From: Capsicum annuum | Lineage: Eukaryota > Streptophyta > Magnoliopsida > Solanales > Solanaceae | NCBI RefSeq assembly: GCF_002878395.1 | Contig: NC_061116.1 | Location: 122,971,207-123,035,206 of the forward strand | Length of the DNA: 64,000 nt | Direction: 5' to 3' | Made by a program: the position numbers and the translations under genes | The notes under the pieces: model-generated | What the model saw: only the letters and a program-made list of their open reading frames with translations | What the model was told of the DNA's origin: nothing | Database searches by the model: none | In this document: positions 33,268-44,995 of the stretch, piece after piece | How positions within the stretch are numbered: the first letter of the stretch is position 1 | Layout of the letters: each line of letters starts with the position of its first letter

Positions 33268-33351
33268 ATTCTATCATGACCCGATCCGAGGCCCTGGCCG
33301 TGATGGGCATCCCAAACCACACAGGCCCGAGATACCCCTGTCTCTGCCTAA
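33219..33351. repeat. Perfect 47-bp inverted repeat ending at the assembly gap
   Basis: Bases 33219-33265 (TRIM right LTR) and 33305-33351 are exact reverse complements, with a 39-base spacer that is itself inverted TRIM end sequence. The second arm stops at the first N. This may be a second TRIM in reverse orientation or an assembly fold-back. Confidence 0.85.
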
Positions 33352-33451
33352 NNNNNNNNNNNNNNNNNNNNNNNNNNNNNNNNNNNNNNNNNNNNNNNNN
33401 NNNNNNNNNNNNNNNNNNNNNNNNNNNNNNNNNNNNNNNNNNNNNNNNNNN
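33352..33451. other. Assembly gap (100 N)
   Basis: Exactly 100 N, a common placeholder for a gap of unknown size. The left end of retroelement 1, the rest of the TRIM and the rest of the MULE may be hidden or lost here. Open frames that run through the N block are not real. Confidence 0.98.
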
Positions 33452-34703
33452 TGACTGAGATTATCATGAAATTGACACTGGCTCTAGGTACACAGCTAAA
33501 TTGTTGGATATAAATACCCCTAGGACTCGATAACATAAAAGTAATTCATGGCACAAGTTCGAAAGCACAATAATGGCTAAACATATATCCATAATTCACT
33601 GACTAAGACATTTCATCATACACTTGACATGCATTAACTTTTACAGGAATGGGGATTTCATACTATCATACTATAATGACACTTTTTCCTTCACATAGGC
33701 ATTTAATCAAACTTATAGGGAGCATACTTTGGTTATACTATCATCAATGCATCTAATTGTCATGGTTGCATAAATAAATTTTCATTTTGAAGGGTTTATC
33801 ATTAATATTATGCAAATCATCACATACTAGGATCAATCATTGGAACATGTTATTTAAAACATGAATCAAAATCCAAAAACAACATGGACATGAATTTCAA
33901 TTCAACTAAATCATGAACATTTACAAATACGCAATCTTTGGAATTTGGAAAGAGATTCTTGAGCTTTATGGGTGAAAGAGACCCATGAATCAACACTTGA
34001 CATACCTTGATTGTGATTTTCTTGAAGTTCTTGTACTTGAAGAACTTGAATTTCTTAGTTTCTTGAAGAAGGGTTGGAATCTTCTTCTTGGGGATTGATC
34101 TTTGAGAGAAACCCTAATTTGGTGTTGTAGATGAATAATAAAGTTATGAGCTCTGGTATGGTATAATTAGGTATTAAAAAGGGTGGAAAAATACAAGAAA
34201 GCCCCTTTTAAAAATGGCTTTGAATTTTTGAACGGGGTTGTGATGGCTTGGGGATGGCCCGTCGATAGCTCGACGACCCCTTGATCCTCACTTAGTACTA
34301 GGCCAGAATGTGACCTTTATGCCTTGGTTACGATGGTTTGGGTGATGGTCTATCGCTATCTCGATGGTCCATCTGCCATTCTGTTACACCTGGCCTAAAG
34401 GTCGACTCATTGCCTACGTTGCAACGGTTTGGGCGATGGCCCATCGCTAGATCGATGGTTCGTCGGCCCTTTTCATCGCACCTGGGCGGTTTAGACTGCT
34501 TTCTATATTTCGTCCATAACTTTCTACCCCAATACCAGATATAGGAAAATTTGGTATTGATGGAAAGCTTATTCCATTTACCACACAGAAAAACATCAAA
34601 ATCTTGAAAATTCCACGTGTATAAAAGTGGATTCATCCATTAAAGCTAGTCTTTAACATTTTTGGGATGATTTTTAAGCTAGGCAAAAGTATGGGGTATT
34701 ATA
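33452..34703 (-). repeat. 3' LTR of element 1 (partial, cut by the gap)
   Basis: Aligns with 40483-41732, the outer half of the other LTR: both share TGACTGAGATTATCATGAAA, AATACCCC, TTCCACGTGTATAAAAGTGG and the end GGGGTATTA(T/C)A. The blocks around 34250-34520 and 41260-41530 are rich in TCGATGG/CCGTCGATAGC-type motifs. The far end of this LTR lies in the gap. The TTCCACGTGTATAAAAGT stretch could be a promoter TATA box, but on the + strand, opposite to the element, so this is unsure. Confidence 0.85.
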
Positions 34704-34725
34704 ATATCTCCCCTTTGGGAACATT
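34704..34725 (-). other. Polypurine tract of element 1
   Basis: On the - strand the purine run CCAAAGGGGAGATAT lies just before the LTR start (TATAATACCCC). This is the expected primer for second-strand DNA synthesis. Confidence 0.65.
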
Positions 34726-35155
34726 CATCCTCAAATCAGACTGATTTAGATGGGAGAAATAATAAGCTGAAGTACATACTGAACATGAACAACTGAAACA
34801 TGAATACATGACTGACATTACTGAGATTTATGTTGATCATGAATATCTGATGCATGGTTTTATGACTGAGCTGATACATGAATGTATGACTGAGAGTACT
34901 GATAAGCTGATTAGGCATATTTGATGCATGAATACATAACTGAACTAATTCATGAACATGAGACTGAACATGTAAGGGTAAGGATACCAAGTTTGAAACG
35001 AAAACTAAGCATAGTTTGTAACTGAAATTTAAACCATAAGCTGAATGAACTTAAAGAAAGCTATTACCTTGGGCTGGGTCTGAATTAGCAGAGAATAGGT
35101 GAGGATACTTGGTCCATATATCTGTTTCTGCTTCCCAAATAGCTCTCTCAACGGA

Positions 35156-35587
35156 CTAATTCCGCCAAAGAACTTTGACTAGAGGGACTTCTTTGTTCCT
35201 CAGTCTGCAAATCCTATAGTCAAGGATTTCGACTGGGATTTCCTCATAAGAGAGACTGTTCTGAATGTCTATGCCTTCAATAGGGACTACGACTGTTGAA
35301 TGACCTATGCACTTCTTAAGCAAGGAGACATGAAAGACTGGATGCACTGAACCAAGATCTAAAGGCAATTCGAGCTCATAAGCTACTTTGCCGAAGCAAC
35401 TGAGAATATTAAAGGTACCAACATATCGGGGATTGATCTTTCCCTTCTTTCTGAACCTCTTCACTCCCTTTATGGGAGAGATTTTCAGGTACACATAATT
35501 ACCAATTTTGAACTCAAGATCCTTTCTGTGCATATCTGCGTACAATTTCTGTTGGCTCTGAGCTGTATTAAGCCATGCTATGATCAA
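35156..35587 (-). pseudogene. Integrase C-terminus: GPY/F region and chromodomain (element 1)
   Basis: 143-codon open frame on the - strand. It reads LEFKIGNYVYLKISPIKGV, then INPRYVGTFNIL (GPY/F variant), AYELELPLDLGSVHPVFHVS and LLKKCIG. The C-terminal part EEIPVEILDYRICRLRNKEV and VKVLWRN is the chromodomain of Tekay/Del-type elements. This is the best-preserved piece of element 1. Stops cut it off from the core upstream. Confidence 0.85.
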
Positions 35588-35840
35588 CTAGACTTTCTCT
35601 AAGGTATCGAATACTGAGTCAGGCCCTACTACTGTGACCTTACCTACTTTAAACCAACCGATTGGAGATCTTCATCTCCTACCATAGAGAGCTTCGACTG
35701 GAGCCATCTTAATATTAGAATGATAGCTGTTGTTGTATGCAAACTCAATAAAAAGAAACTGGTCATCCCAACTACCCTTGAAATCAATTGCACACACTCA
35801 CAACATATCTTCTAAAGTCTGGATGGTCCTTTCATCTTGA

Positions 35841-36345
35841 TCATCTATCTAGGGATGAAATGCTATACTGAGGTAAACTCGGGTACCTAGACCCTTTTGG
35901 AATGCTTTCCAAAAATGAGAGGTGAACGGGTACCCTATCTGAGACAATCGATAATAAAATACCATGTAATCTAACCAACTTCCTGATATAGAGTTTAGCA
36001 TAATCCTTGGCTGAATAAGAGGTATGGACTGGAAGGAAATAAGCAGATTTAGTAATCCTATCTACAATGACCCAAACTGAATCATACTGATGATGAGTAT
36101 AAGGCAAACTCGTCACAAAGTACATGTTCACTTCTTCCCACTCCCAAGTGGGAATATTGAACTCCTGCATGGACCCACCAGTCTTCTGATACTCGACCTT
36201 AACCTACTGATATGTAGAGCACTTAGCCACAAACTCTGCAATATCTCTTTTCATCCCACTCCACCAATAGATTTCCTACAAATCATGGTACATCTTAGTG
36301 GCCCCTAGATTAATCGAGTAACGTGCACCATGCACTTCTGCAAGG
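35841..36345 (-). pseudogene. Integrase zinc finger and core (element 1, broken)
   Basis: The open frame 35841-36170 includes WEWEEVNMYFVTSLPYTHHQ, where the first catalytic aspartate (normally MDFV) is replaced, then IVDRITKSAYFLPV and GILLSIVSDRVPV with the second aspartate. Upstream, to about 36345, broken text carries the cysteine pair of the zinc finger. A frameshift follows the second aspartate. The changed aspartate and frameshift mean it is inactive. Confidence 0.8.
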
Positions 36346-36479
36346 ATTTATTTCTTTAAGTCATCTACCCTGGCACACCCAGATGACCCTGACAATGCAA
36401 AACCCTATCTCCCCCTTGGGAGAAAACCTCTACTTTTTGATCTCTGACTGACTCTTTTAACTTAACTAGACTGGGATCT

Positions 36480-38095
36480 CTATCTTACTTTTCCTTTAAT
36501 TTGGAAACTAGAGATGATTATGAACTAGTCTAAACCCATAATCATTCTAGGAGTATGAATGAACGGGAACATGAGAACATAAGTGAGATTGGAACGTGAT
36601 ACATGAACTAAATATTGTGAACTGTACTAAGCCCATGAATGCATGGCTTATGACTGAGATTAAAATTTGAAGGTCAACTTACAAATACCCCCTACTCCAA
36701 GCTGGGTTTATTGCGTAAGGAAGAAAATAGAAGGTTTAGCTCATGGAAGTTTACAGATTATAGTGTATCTCCCCCTTAAGATACTATGTCCCTCTAAGGT
36801 GCTTACCTTACTGAGATACTGGGGAAAATCTGAGGTGATGCACAGGGCATCTACAAACTAAATCGTGGCTAAATATCTGGGATCTGAAACTAAGGCATGA
36901 TACATGAATTGAACTGGACACATCTCTACGTAGTTGGTTCATCTCAGAATGATTACATTTATGAGACTTCAGATAGGGCGGCTGAATGAAAAAATGGGAA
37001 CTCACAATATATGAATTTATCTGTTTCACTGCCAAACTGAATTACTGGTTTCACAAATAGACTTATACTGAAACTTATACCCAAGTATACTCTCCACCTT
37101 AGTGAGACACTTCACTTGAGGCTACTGAAGATATCCGCATGGGAGCTGAGCATGAATGCATGAACATACTAACTTATTTGATTAACTACATGACTGATAG
37201 TTGAATACTAGGTATGTAAGACTGAACTATGCTTAATCTGAATGGCTGGATTGAAATTGCGGATCATTATACATATGAGGTAAGGACTGACTGGGAAACG
37301 TCAAATAATTGAGCATGTATTCATGAAAACTGTATTATCTGAGAATGCAAGACCAAGTGCATAACATAATTCTAAGACATTCTGTAAACTAAGGTATTGA
37401 GATATTGATAACTGAGTAGCTGATAACTGTATGCTATGGTAGAGCGAATCTGAAAGTAAACTGAGCTACTGATCTGATTATTAAACTGAAGCTGAGACTG
37501 ACACTATAACTAAGACTGTATTGAAGACTATAGCTAAGACTATAACTAGGACTAGAGGATGGTTTTGGATAACTGAGGGTTAGACTGGTACTGAAGTATT
37601 GAATTCGAATGGTTAAGTAATTGATAGATGAAATCCATGGTTTTGTAGGACTATCTGAGTCCTTGACTAAATATTAATTATTGAACTGATGCCATAACTG
37701 AGGCATGAGAAATAGAGCATCAACACCATGGATTCATCAAGGGATGTAATTTGAGGGTATACGTGATATAATTTGAGTTTGGTTGATCATTAGGAGTGTA
37801 GCATGCATGATGAGGGCAAAGCATACTATAAAGCTTGACTTGAGTGCATGATTCATGAGCTGCATGACCTGAGTTTGGGATTTTCTGCGTTCATGGAACA
37901 TGATTCGTAACACCAAGTAAATCGGGATTCCTCATACTAGGAACTAAAAACGTACTCGATTCTATAGAAAGTGCGTGAATGTAAGCTGTGTTCATGGAAT
38001 TAAAATGTGAAGCATGCATAAGTATCATGTGGATTGTAGCATAAACATTTTCACTAAGATAGGAATGGGTCAAGAATTACCTTCCCCTATTGATT
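36480..38095 (-). other. Non-coding block in place of RT and RNase H (element 1)
   Basis: About 1.6 kb with no reading frame, rich in short motifs of the TGACTGAG/ACTGAACTGA/TACATGAAT type. It aligns with 43715-44990 of element 2: AACATGATACATGAACTGAA-type text, GACTTCAGATAG, CATGACCTGAGTTTGG, and TCTATAGAAAGTG(C/T)GTGAAT occur in the same order. Origin unknown. Confidence 0.75.
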
Positions 38096-39025
38096 TCCTA
38101 CAGAACTGGCATTACTACTAGAATCTGAAGGCCTAACATTTCTGAGATATCATAATCAGACAATTCCTATATACCTATCGGGCTATGATAGACTGACCCA
38201 TTAAGGTGGAGATTGAGGAGGGTCCTGTTAATATTTGATATGACCTTAAGATTGGTTGTTATGCCTAGAGTTACAAAAGAAAAGAAGCCCATGGATCTGA
38301 AGGTGCATAAACATGTACATGAGAGATCAGTAAAATACCATTGACTATATCAAGAGAACTTTCCTGATCTTGTCGGGACTGAAGTGCATAGAGTCTGCTT
38401 GGGCGTTGCCCACTGGCGGCAGTGGAAATGGCGCCCTTCTGATTTGGGCAACCGAACTGAGCTGAAGAACGACTGTGATGAATTCGTGGATCGGGCTTAG
38501 GACAATTTCTAACTTTGTGACCTACCTCACCACATCTAAAACATGTATCACTACCGGCTCTACACACACTCTTATGATTCTTACCACACTCTTTGCAAAA
38601 CGGATAGGTAAGACCCCTGTTAACACTACCCTGGGTTTTGGATCGTGCCACCCCCTATAACTGTCTATCTTAAACTTAGCTACTGGTATACTAGCTGGAG
38701 ATGGAGCTGGAACTGAGGATTTTTGACAGAAATTAAAATAATTACCACCTTCTGACTTAGACTGAGCAAAGATAAAATTACCTATTCTCGCTCTCTTATT
38801 TTCTCTGATCCTATGCTTCCCTACTTTAATCTGCTGGGTATAAATCATTTGCCTAGGTGAATAACAGCCTACTGATTTCTCTAAGCTACTACTGAGTATG
38901 ATAAAGTAAGGAACTTGATTCTGAATTCACCATGAAATACATGCTCGCCCAGGGAATATGCCTGAATGGGTGGAGGTGCTGACTGATTCCCAATTATTGT
39001 TTCATTAGTCCTTTTGGGCGGCATG
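38096..39025 (-). pseudogene. Gag with two CCHC knuckles and the start of protease (element 1)
   Basis: Gag begins near 39023 (MPPKRTNETIIGNQSAPPP, SLGEHVFHGEF) but loses most of its middle by deletion. It resumes at 38848 (KRARIGNFIFAQSKSEGG) and carries CKECGKNHKSVC and CFRCGEVGHKVRNC in the 38271-38651 frame, the second a full CCHC zinc knuckle for RNA packaging. The 38100-38270 segment is protease text by comparison with element 3. Frames shift between pieces. Confidence 0.8.
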
Positions 39026-39230
39026 TTCTATAAATGAAAGAAAAAGGCAAATTAGACTGTGATTTTAAGTTTGAGCCTAAACTCAATGGCACGATATGAA
39101 TACTGAAAGAAGAAAAACTATTCCTTAAACATCTCATAACCTCCTATACATAAATGTGACGTGCAACACACCCATGCATAAGACTCTTCTAGATACGACT
39201 TTTAGACTTCCTAGGACTTTATCGAACCTT

Positions 39231-39246
39231 AGACTCTGATACCAAG
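39231..39246 (-). other. Primer binding site of element 1
   Basis: On the - strand CTTGGTATCAGAGTCT follows the LTR end (GGGTGTTACG, where the last base should be A). It fits the initiator-methionine tRNA site with small changes. Confidence 0.7.
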
Positions 39247-39248
39247 TA

Positions 39249-41732
39249 CGTAACACCCCAAATCTGATACCCAGAATGCTACACAGTCCTAGCAATCCCG
39301 AAGGACCATAAGCTAACCCATGACTGATATATGTGCTTGAGCACTGCATAATATACTATATAAATGCAGACTAAAAGGGCTGAAAGTCCATAAGGTTTTA
39401 ATATCTGATAAAACATAACAACTGGAAACACGATATAATAATACCAGAACTAAAATAAATTGTCTGAACATGCTAGTCTGAAAGCCTTTAAACTGTCTAA
39501 AAATTGTGGAGTTGATGGGACATGTCCCCAACTAACTCTATCTACTAAAACTGAAATAATGAAGTAATGAAATAATCATGCGATCCTTGAATAATGAGGA
39601 CTCAGTGTAAATCTACTGCTGCTTGCTAAATTTGAAGCTAAGTGCGATCAGGAACTTGAGCATCCAAACCTATGGTATAAAACACCATAGCGCACAAGAA
39701 AAGTATCCGTTAGTACGCCTGAATATACTGGTATACAAAGTGAGGCAGGCTGAATGCATGGGGTTCATAAGCATGAACAATACTAACTGACAGAATAACA
39801 TGAACGTGAGAATACATGCATGAATATGTAACTATAAATTAGATCATGATAATACTAACTACTGAGTCTGAATATTGATAACATAAGTTTTGTATAACTG
39901 ATATATTGTTAACTGAGTGACTGTGTCTGACAGTCCTAATTGTGAAGAACTATCTGAGTTATTTTACTGAGACTACGACTGTGATTGTGGAAAGTAGTCA
40001 TCTAATCGACATGCCCCTTTTTTGTATAGAGTTAGGGTCCTATCTGTAACCCCAAATGGAAGGCTGTCAATACCGTGCCACTGGTAAGGACAAGCTATGA
40101 GTGACCCTCATCTGGTAGTGTCCCCAAAGAAGAATGATGGGACCCTCAACTAGCAGTGTTAATCAACCTCATCAACCCTCAACTGTCAGTGTTGATGTCT
40201 CAACTTATTCTAGCTACATAGTTCTAGAACGCAAGGATTGCTTCTAAGGGTCATACCCTCAACGGTCAGTGTGTGCCCTCATCCTAAGGTTTGCTCGATG
40301 TTGAATCCTACTCCCAACTAAATAGACATTGAACTAATTATACTAAGATAAACTGGACTGAGTTCACTAAGTTCCATGGACTAATGGAATATTACCAAAT
40401 TCTGTTAACTGACTGAGTTCATGAGATTTCTGAGTTTTCCTGAGTCATGTAACTGACTGAATTCTCCTGATCATGGCGTGACTGAGATTATCATGAAATT
40501 GACACTGGCTCTAGGTACATAGCTAAATTATTGAGTATAAATACCCCCAACACTCGATAGCATAAAAGTAATTCATGACATAAGTTCGAAAGCACAACAA
40601 TGGCTATACATATATCCATAATTTATTAACTAAGACATTACATTAAACACTTGACATGCATTAATTTGTACAAGAATGGGGATTTCATACTATCATAATA
40701 TAATGGCACTTTTTCCTTCACATAGGCATTTAATCAAATATATGGGGAGCATACTTTGGTTATACCATCATCAATGTATCCAATTATCATGGTTGCATAA
40801 ATAAATTTGCAATTTAAAGGGTTTATCTTTAATATTATACAAATCATCACATACTAGGATCAATCATTGGAACATGTAATTTAAAACATGATTCAAAACC
40901 CAACAACAATATGGATATGAATTTCAATTAAACTAAATCATGAACATTCATAAATACACAATCTTTGGAATTTGAAAAGAGATTCTTGAGCTTTATGGGT
41001 GAAAGGGACCCATGAATCAACACTTGACATACCTTGATTGTGATTTTCTTGAAGTTATTGGACTTGAAGAACTTTAATTTCTTAGTTTATTGAAGAAGGG
41101 TTGGGATCTTATTCTTGGGAATTGATCTTTGAGAGAAACCCTAATTTGGTGATGTAGATGAATAATGATGTTATGAGCTCTAGTTAGGTATAATTAGGTA
41201 TTAAAAAGGGTGGTAAAATACCAAAAAGCCCCTTTTAAAAATGGCTTCAAATTTCTCAAAGGGGTCTGCTACGGCTTGGGCAACGGTCCGTTGCTAGCTC
41301 GACGGCCCGTTAACCTTCCTGTTGTACTAGGCTAGAATAAGACCTTTTTGCCTTGGTTGTGATGGTTTGGGTGATGGTCCACCACTATCTCAACGGTCCA
41401 TCAATAATTCCATTGAGCCTGTAAAAAAGGTCAACTCACTTCTTCCACTGCGACAGTTTGGACAATGGCTCGTCGCTAGATCGACGGTCAGTTCGCCCTT
41501 TTCGTCGCACCTGGGTGGTTCAGACTATTTTCTGTATTTTGGCCATAACTTTCTACCCCGATATCAGATTTAGGCAAATTTGGTATTGATGGAAAGCTTA
41601 TTCAATTTACCACACATCACAAAGTCAAAATCTTGAAAATTCCACGTGTATAAAAGTGGATTCATCCTTTAAAGAAATTCTTCAACATTTTTGAGATGAT
41701 TTTTAAGCTAGGTAGAAGTATGGGGTATTACA
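39249..41732 (-). repeat. 5' LTR of element 1 (complete)
   Basis: 2484 bp, starting on the - strand TGTAATACCCC and ending GGGTGTTAC. The inner end carries GGTTAGCTTATGGTCCTTCG, also found in elements 2 and 3 at the same place, which ties the three to one clade. It has no coding sequence. Confidence 0.85.
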
Positions 41733-43326
41733 GTCTCGTAGGGAGATATCTCAACTTATGCTGGATACATAGTTTTGGAATTCAAGGATTACTTCTAAGG
41801 GTCGTACCCTCTACTGGCAGGTGAGCTCCCATCCTTGGGTTCACTCGGTGCTGAATTCTACTCCCAACTGAATGGACACTAAATTGATTTTGTAGTTCAT
41901 AATAAGCTTGACTAAACTGTTACTGATCATACTATTTAAATAAATTGAACTAAGTTCACTGGGCTCTGCTAACTGACAGAGTACTACTGAATTCTATTAA
42001 CTAACTGAGTGTAACTGAGTTTTGAACTGAATATTGTGATTGACTTATGAATACTACTGAGATTTTCCTGAGTTCTGTAACTGACTAAAGCTCTAGGTAA
42101 ATAGCTAAGTTTTCAGGTATTGTATACACTAAGACTCGATAGCTTGAAAGGTAAATCATAGAATAAGATTGAAAAGCATAATCATGTGCACTTGTTCACA
42201 ACTCATTCATGGGAACATGTTAACAAACACTTGCATGATACAACTTGTACATAAGTTAACATAACATGATCTCCTTCCCTTACTAGTTCAAAACTCATTC
42301 ATGGGAACATGTTATCAAACACTTACATGATACAACTTGCACATAAGTTAACATGACATAATCTCTTTCCCTTACTAATTCACATGAGTAATTCATCAAG
42401 CACTTGGTGAGCATACATATGCACATAACACTAAACAAAAAGCAGACATCATAATTCAAATCCCCATTGACAATTTCAGGGGTTTTACATGGATCCTCAT
42501 GATATTACAAACATATCAATTAACCTTACATGAAACATATCATAAAAAATAGAATGGGATCCCAACTAATCATTATAAACATGAACATCATCAAACCCAA
42601 CATGGAATTCATGAAATCCATAAACTTAAAGTTTATAAATAGTTTCTTGAACTCCAAGGGTCAAAGGGACCCTTGGATGAACAGTTCACATACCTTAGTT
42701 GATGAATTCTGAAAAATTAATGGTGGAATCTTGAGTCTTGCATTTGAATTTAATTCACCTAGTGTTTTTTTGTTTCTTGCGCAATTTGTGAAACAATGAA
42801 TATAAATTGCTAAAAGAGGGATAAATTTTATGTTATGGGGCTAAAAGGCATGGGAAAAAGACTCAATTAAACTTGAGGACGTAACTTTTTGATGACTGTG
42901 AACTGAATTATCGATGCGTAGGCTGATGCACTGCGTCATTGGTATCGATGCAATAGCCAACATGCTGCATCGATTCCACGTTGATTCACTGAAAATTGCA
43001 CTAAGCTGAGCAAAAAATTATGTGTCGATGCAATGGACGACGCAACGAGTCAAGATCGTATCGACTCACTATTTTGGTTATTCCAACATGATCTAAACGA
43101 GGTCTGAAAAATCTGAAATTTGTCCCAAAACATCTATTGACATTCCTGATCATGATTTAACTCAAATATCATCATTTAATGGATGTAAAGGTAGCAAAAT
43201 AAGATTTCCAACTTTCGAAGGCTAAAATAACACTAATTCTGAATAAAAAGCTAGAATTTTCTAAGTCTGAGACCCTTAATAGGCTTAAAGGACTGAGTTA
43301 AGCTAAGAATTTTGCGGGGTCTTACA
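41733..43326 (-). repeat. 3' LTR of element 2 (truncated by element 1)
   Basis: Aligns with 47648-49216. Shared 60-codon frames (42530-42712 and 48451-48633) are near-identical but are LTR sequence, not genes. The right end is GGGGTCTTACA; the tract CCCAAGGGGGAAATAA follows on the - strand at 43327-43345. The left edge is the element 1 insertion point. Confidence 0.85.
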
Positions 43327-44995
43327 TTATTTCCCCCTTGGGAATATTCGTCCTCAAGTGAGATAATACTGGTATACTAAACTTGCTTACTTCACATGAA
43401 ATCTAAAACATGATTATATGACTGATATTACTGACATACTGAATTTTATACTGAACATGCATATCTGATGCATAAGTACATGACTGAGCTGATTCGTGAA
43501 TGCATGACTGGATAAGCTGAATTTTCCCAGACTAGACATGCATATCTGATGCATGAATACATGATTGAACTGATGCATAGATGCATGACTAAATATACAA
43601 TGATAACCGATACCAAGTTCGTAAAGGTAATCTAAACATGGAACTGAGTAAGTTCAAGAAAAACTATTACTTAAACTGAAAAATATACTGATGACCCAAA
43701 GATTATTTTTAGAGTACGTATGAACAGGAACATAAGAACGGGTCTGAGACTGGAACATGATACATGAACTGAATATCGTAAACTAAATCGAGACCTTTGA
43801 ATACATTGCTTACGGCTGAGATTGGAACTTGAGGGTCAACTTATGAGTACCCAATACTCCAAACTAGATTTATTACGTGAAGATAACTGGGAGGTTTAGC
43901 AAATGAAATCTCAGGGTTGTAGTGCAACTCCCTCTTAGGACACTATGTCCCTCGAAGAATGCTGACTTGGCTGAGATACTGAGAAAAAGCTGAGGCAATG
44001 CACTGGGCACCTCCGAACTGAGTTGTGACTGAATATCTGGGTCCTAAAACTAAGACATGATACATGATCTGAGCTGAACACGTAACTACCTATGTGCTCC
44101 ATCTTGGAATGGTTACACTCATGAGACTTCAGATAGTATGACTAGATGTAAATATGGAAAACCAAACCTTATGAATTTGTCTGTCTAACTACTAAACTAA
44201 ATTACTTGTTTTATGAACTAACTCATACTGAAAACTTATTCTCAACTAGAACTTTTCTATGACACTCTTTCAACTACACTTTCTAGCTCATTACGACACT
44301 TCACCTAAGACTACTGAAAGTATTCCCATGGCTATTGAGCACGAATGCATAAATATACAAAATTATCTAATTAACAAAATAACTAATAGCTGAATACTAG
44401 ATCTATAAGACTAAACTATACTTAATTTTAATAACTGGACTAAAACTGTAGAGTATCATGTAATGAGGTAAGGACTGATTGGGTAATATGAGATAACTGA
44501 GCATAAATTCATTAAAAATGTATTATTTGGGAATTCAAGACCAAACGTATAACATGGTTCTAAAATATTCTGTAAACTAAGGTACTGAAATACTAATAAC
44601 TGAGAAACTGATAACTCTATGCTATGATCTAGCAAACCTAAAACTGAACTGAGTTTCTAATCCGATTACTGGACTAAGACTGACACTATAACTAAGACTG
44701 TGACTGAGACTACGATTTAGATGGTAACTGGGACTGAATATACTATAAGGCATGAGTGCAAAAGGCATGAGCTGCATGACCTGAGTTTGGAGTTTCTGTG
44801 TTCATGGAACATGATTCGTACTACTGAGTGCACTGGAGCTTCTCATACTAAGAACTGGAAACCAACACGATTCTATAGAAAGTGTGTGAATATAAGCTTT
44901 GTTTATTAAGATAAGACGTAAAGCATGTGTAGGTATCATAATGACTAGATTACAAAACTTTAAAATGAGGTAAAGATGCGTTGGACATCATTCCC
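43327..44995 (-). other. Non-coding interior of element 2
   Basis: The first 350 bp match the 3' untranslated part of element 1 (34704-35070); the rest matches the 36480-38095 block of element 1. The integrase that separates these two parts in element 1 is absent here. Rich in TGACTGAG and GATGCATGA motifs. Confidence 0.75.

Larger units (their letters stand above)
33452..41732 (-). mobile_element. Element 1: Tekay/Del-like chromovirus without RT, nested in element 2
   Basis: Right LTR 39249-41732 and partial left LTR 33452-34703 (cut by the gap) bracket 4.5 kb on the - strand. Order in transcription: LTR, primer site, truncated gag with CCHC knuckles, start of protease, about 1.6 kb of non-coding sequence, integrase with GPY/F and chromodomain, polypurine tract, LTR. 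RT and RNase H are missing, so it could move only with proteins supplied by another element. Its right LTR abuts element 2 LTR sequence at 41733, in the middle of that LTR, so element 1 inserted later. Confidence 0.85.

Noticed and set aside
33248..33536. Open frames running through the N gap
   Set aside because: Made of unknown bases; not real.
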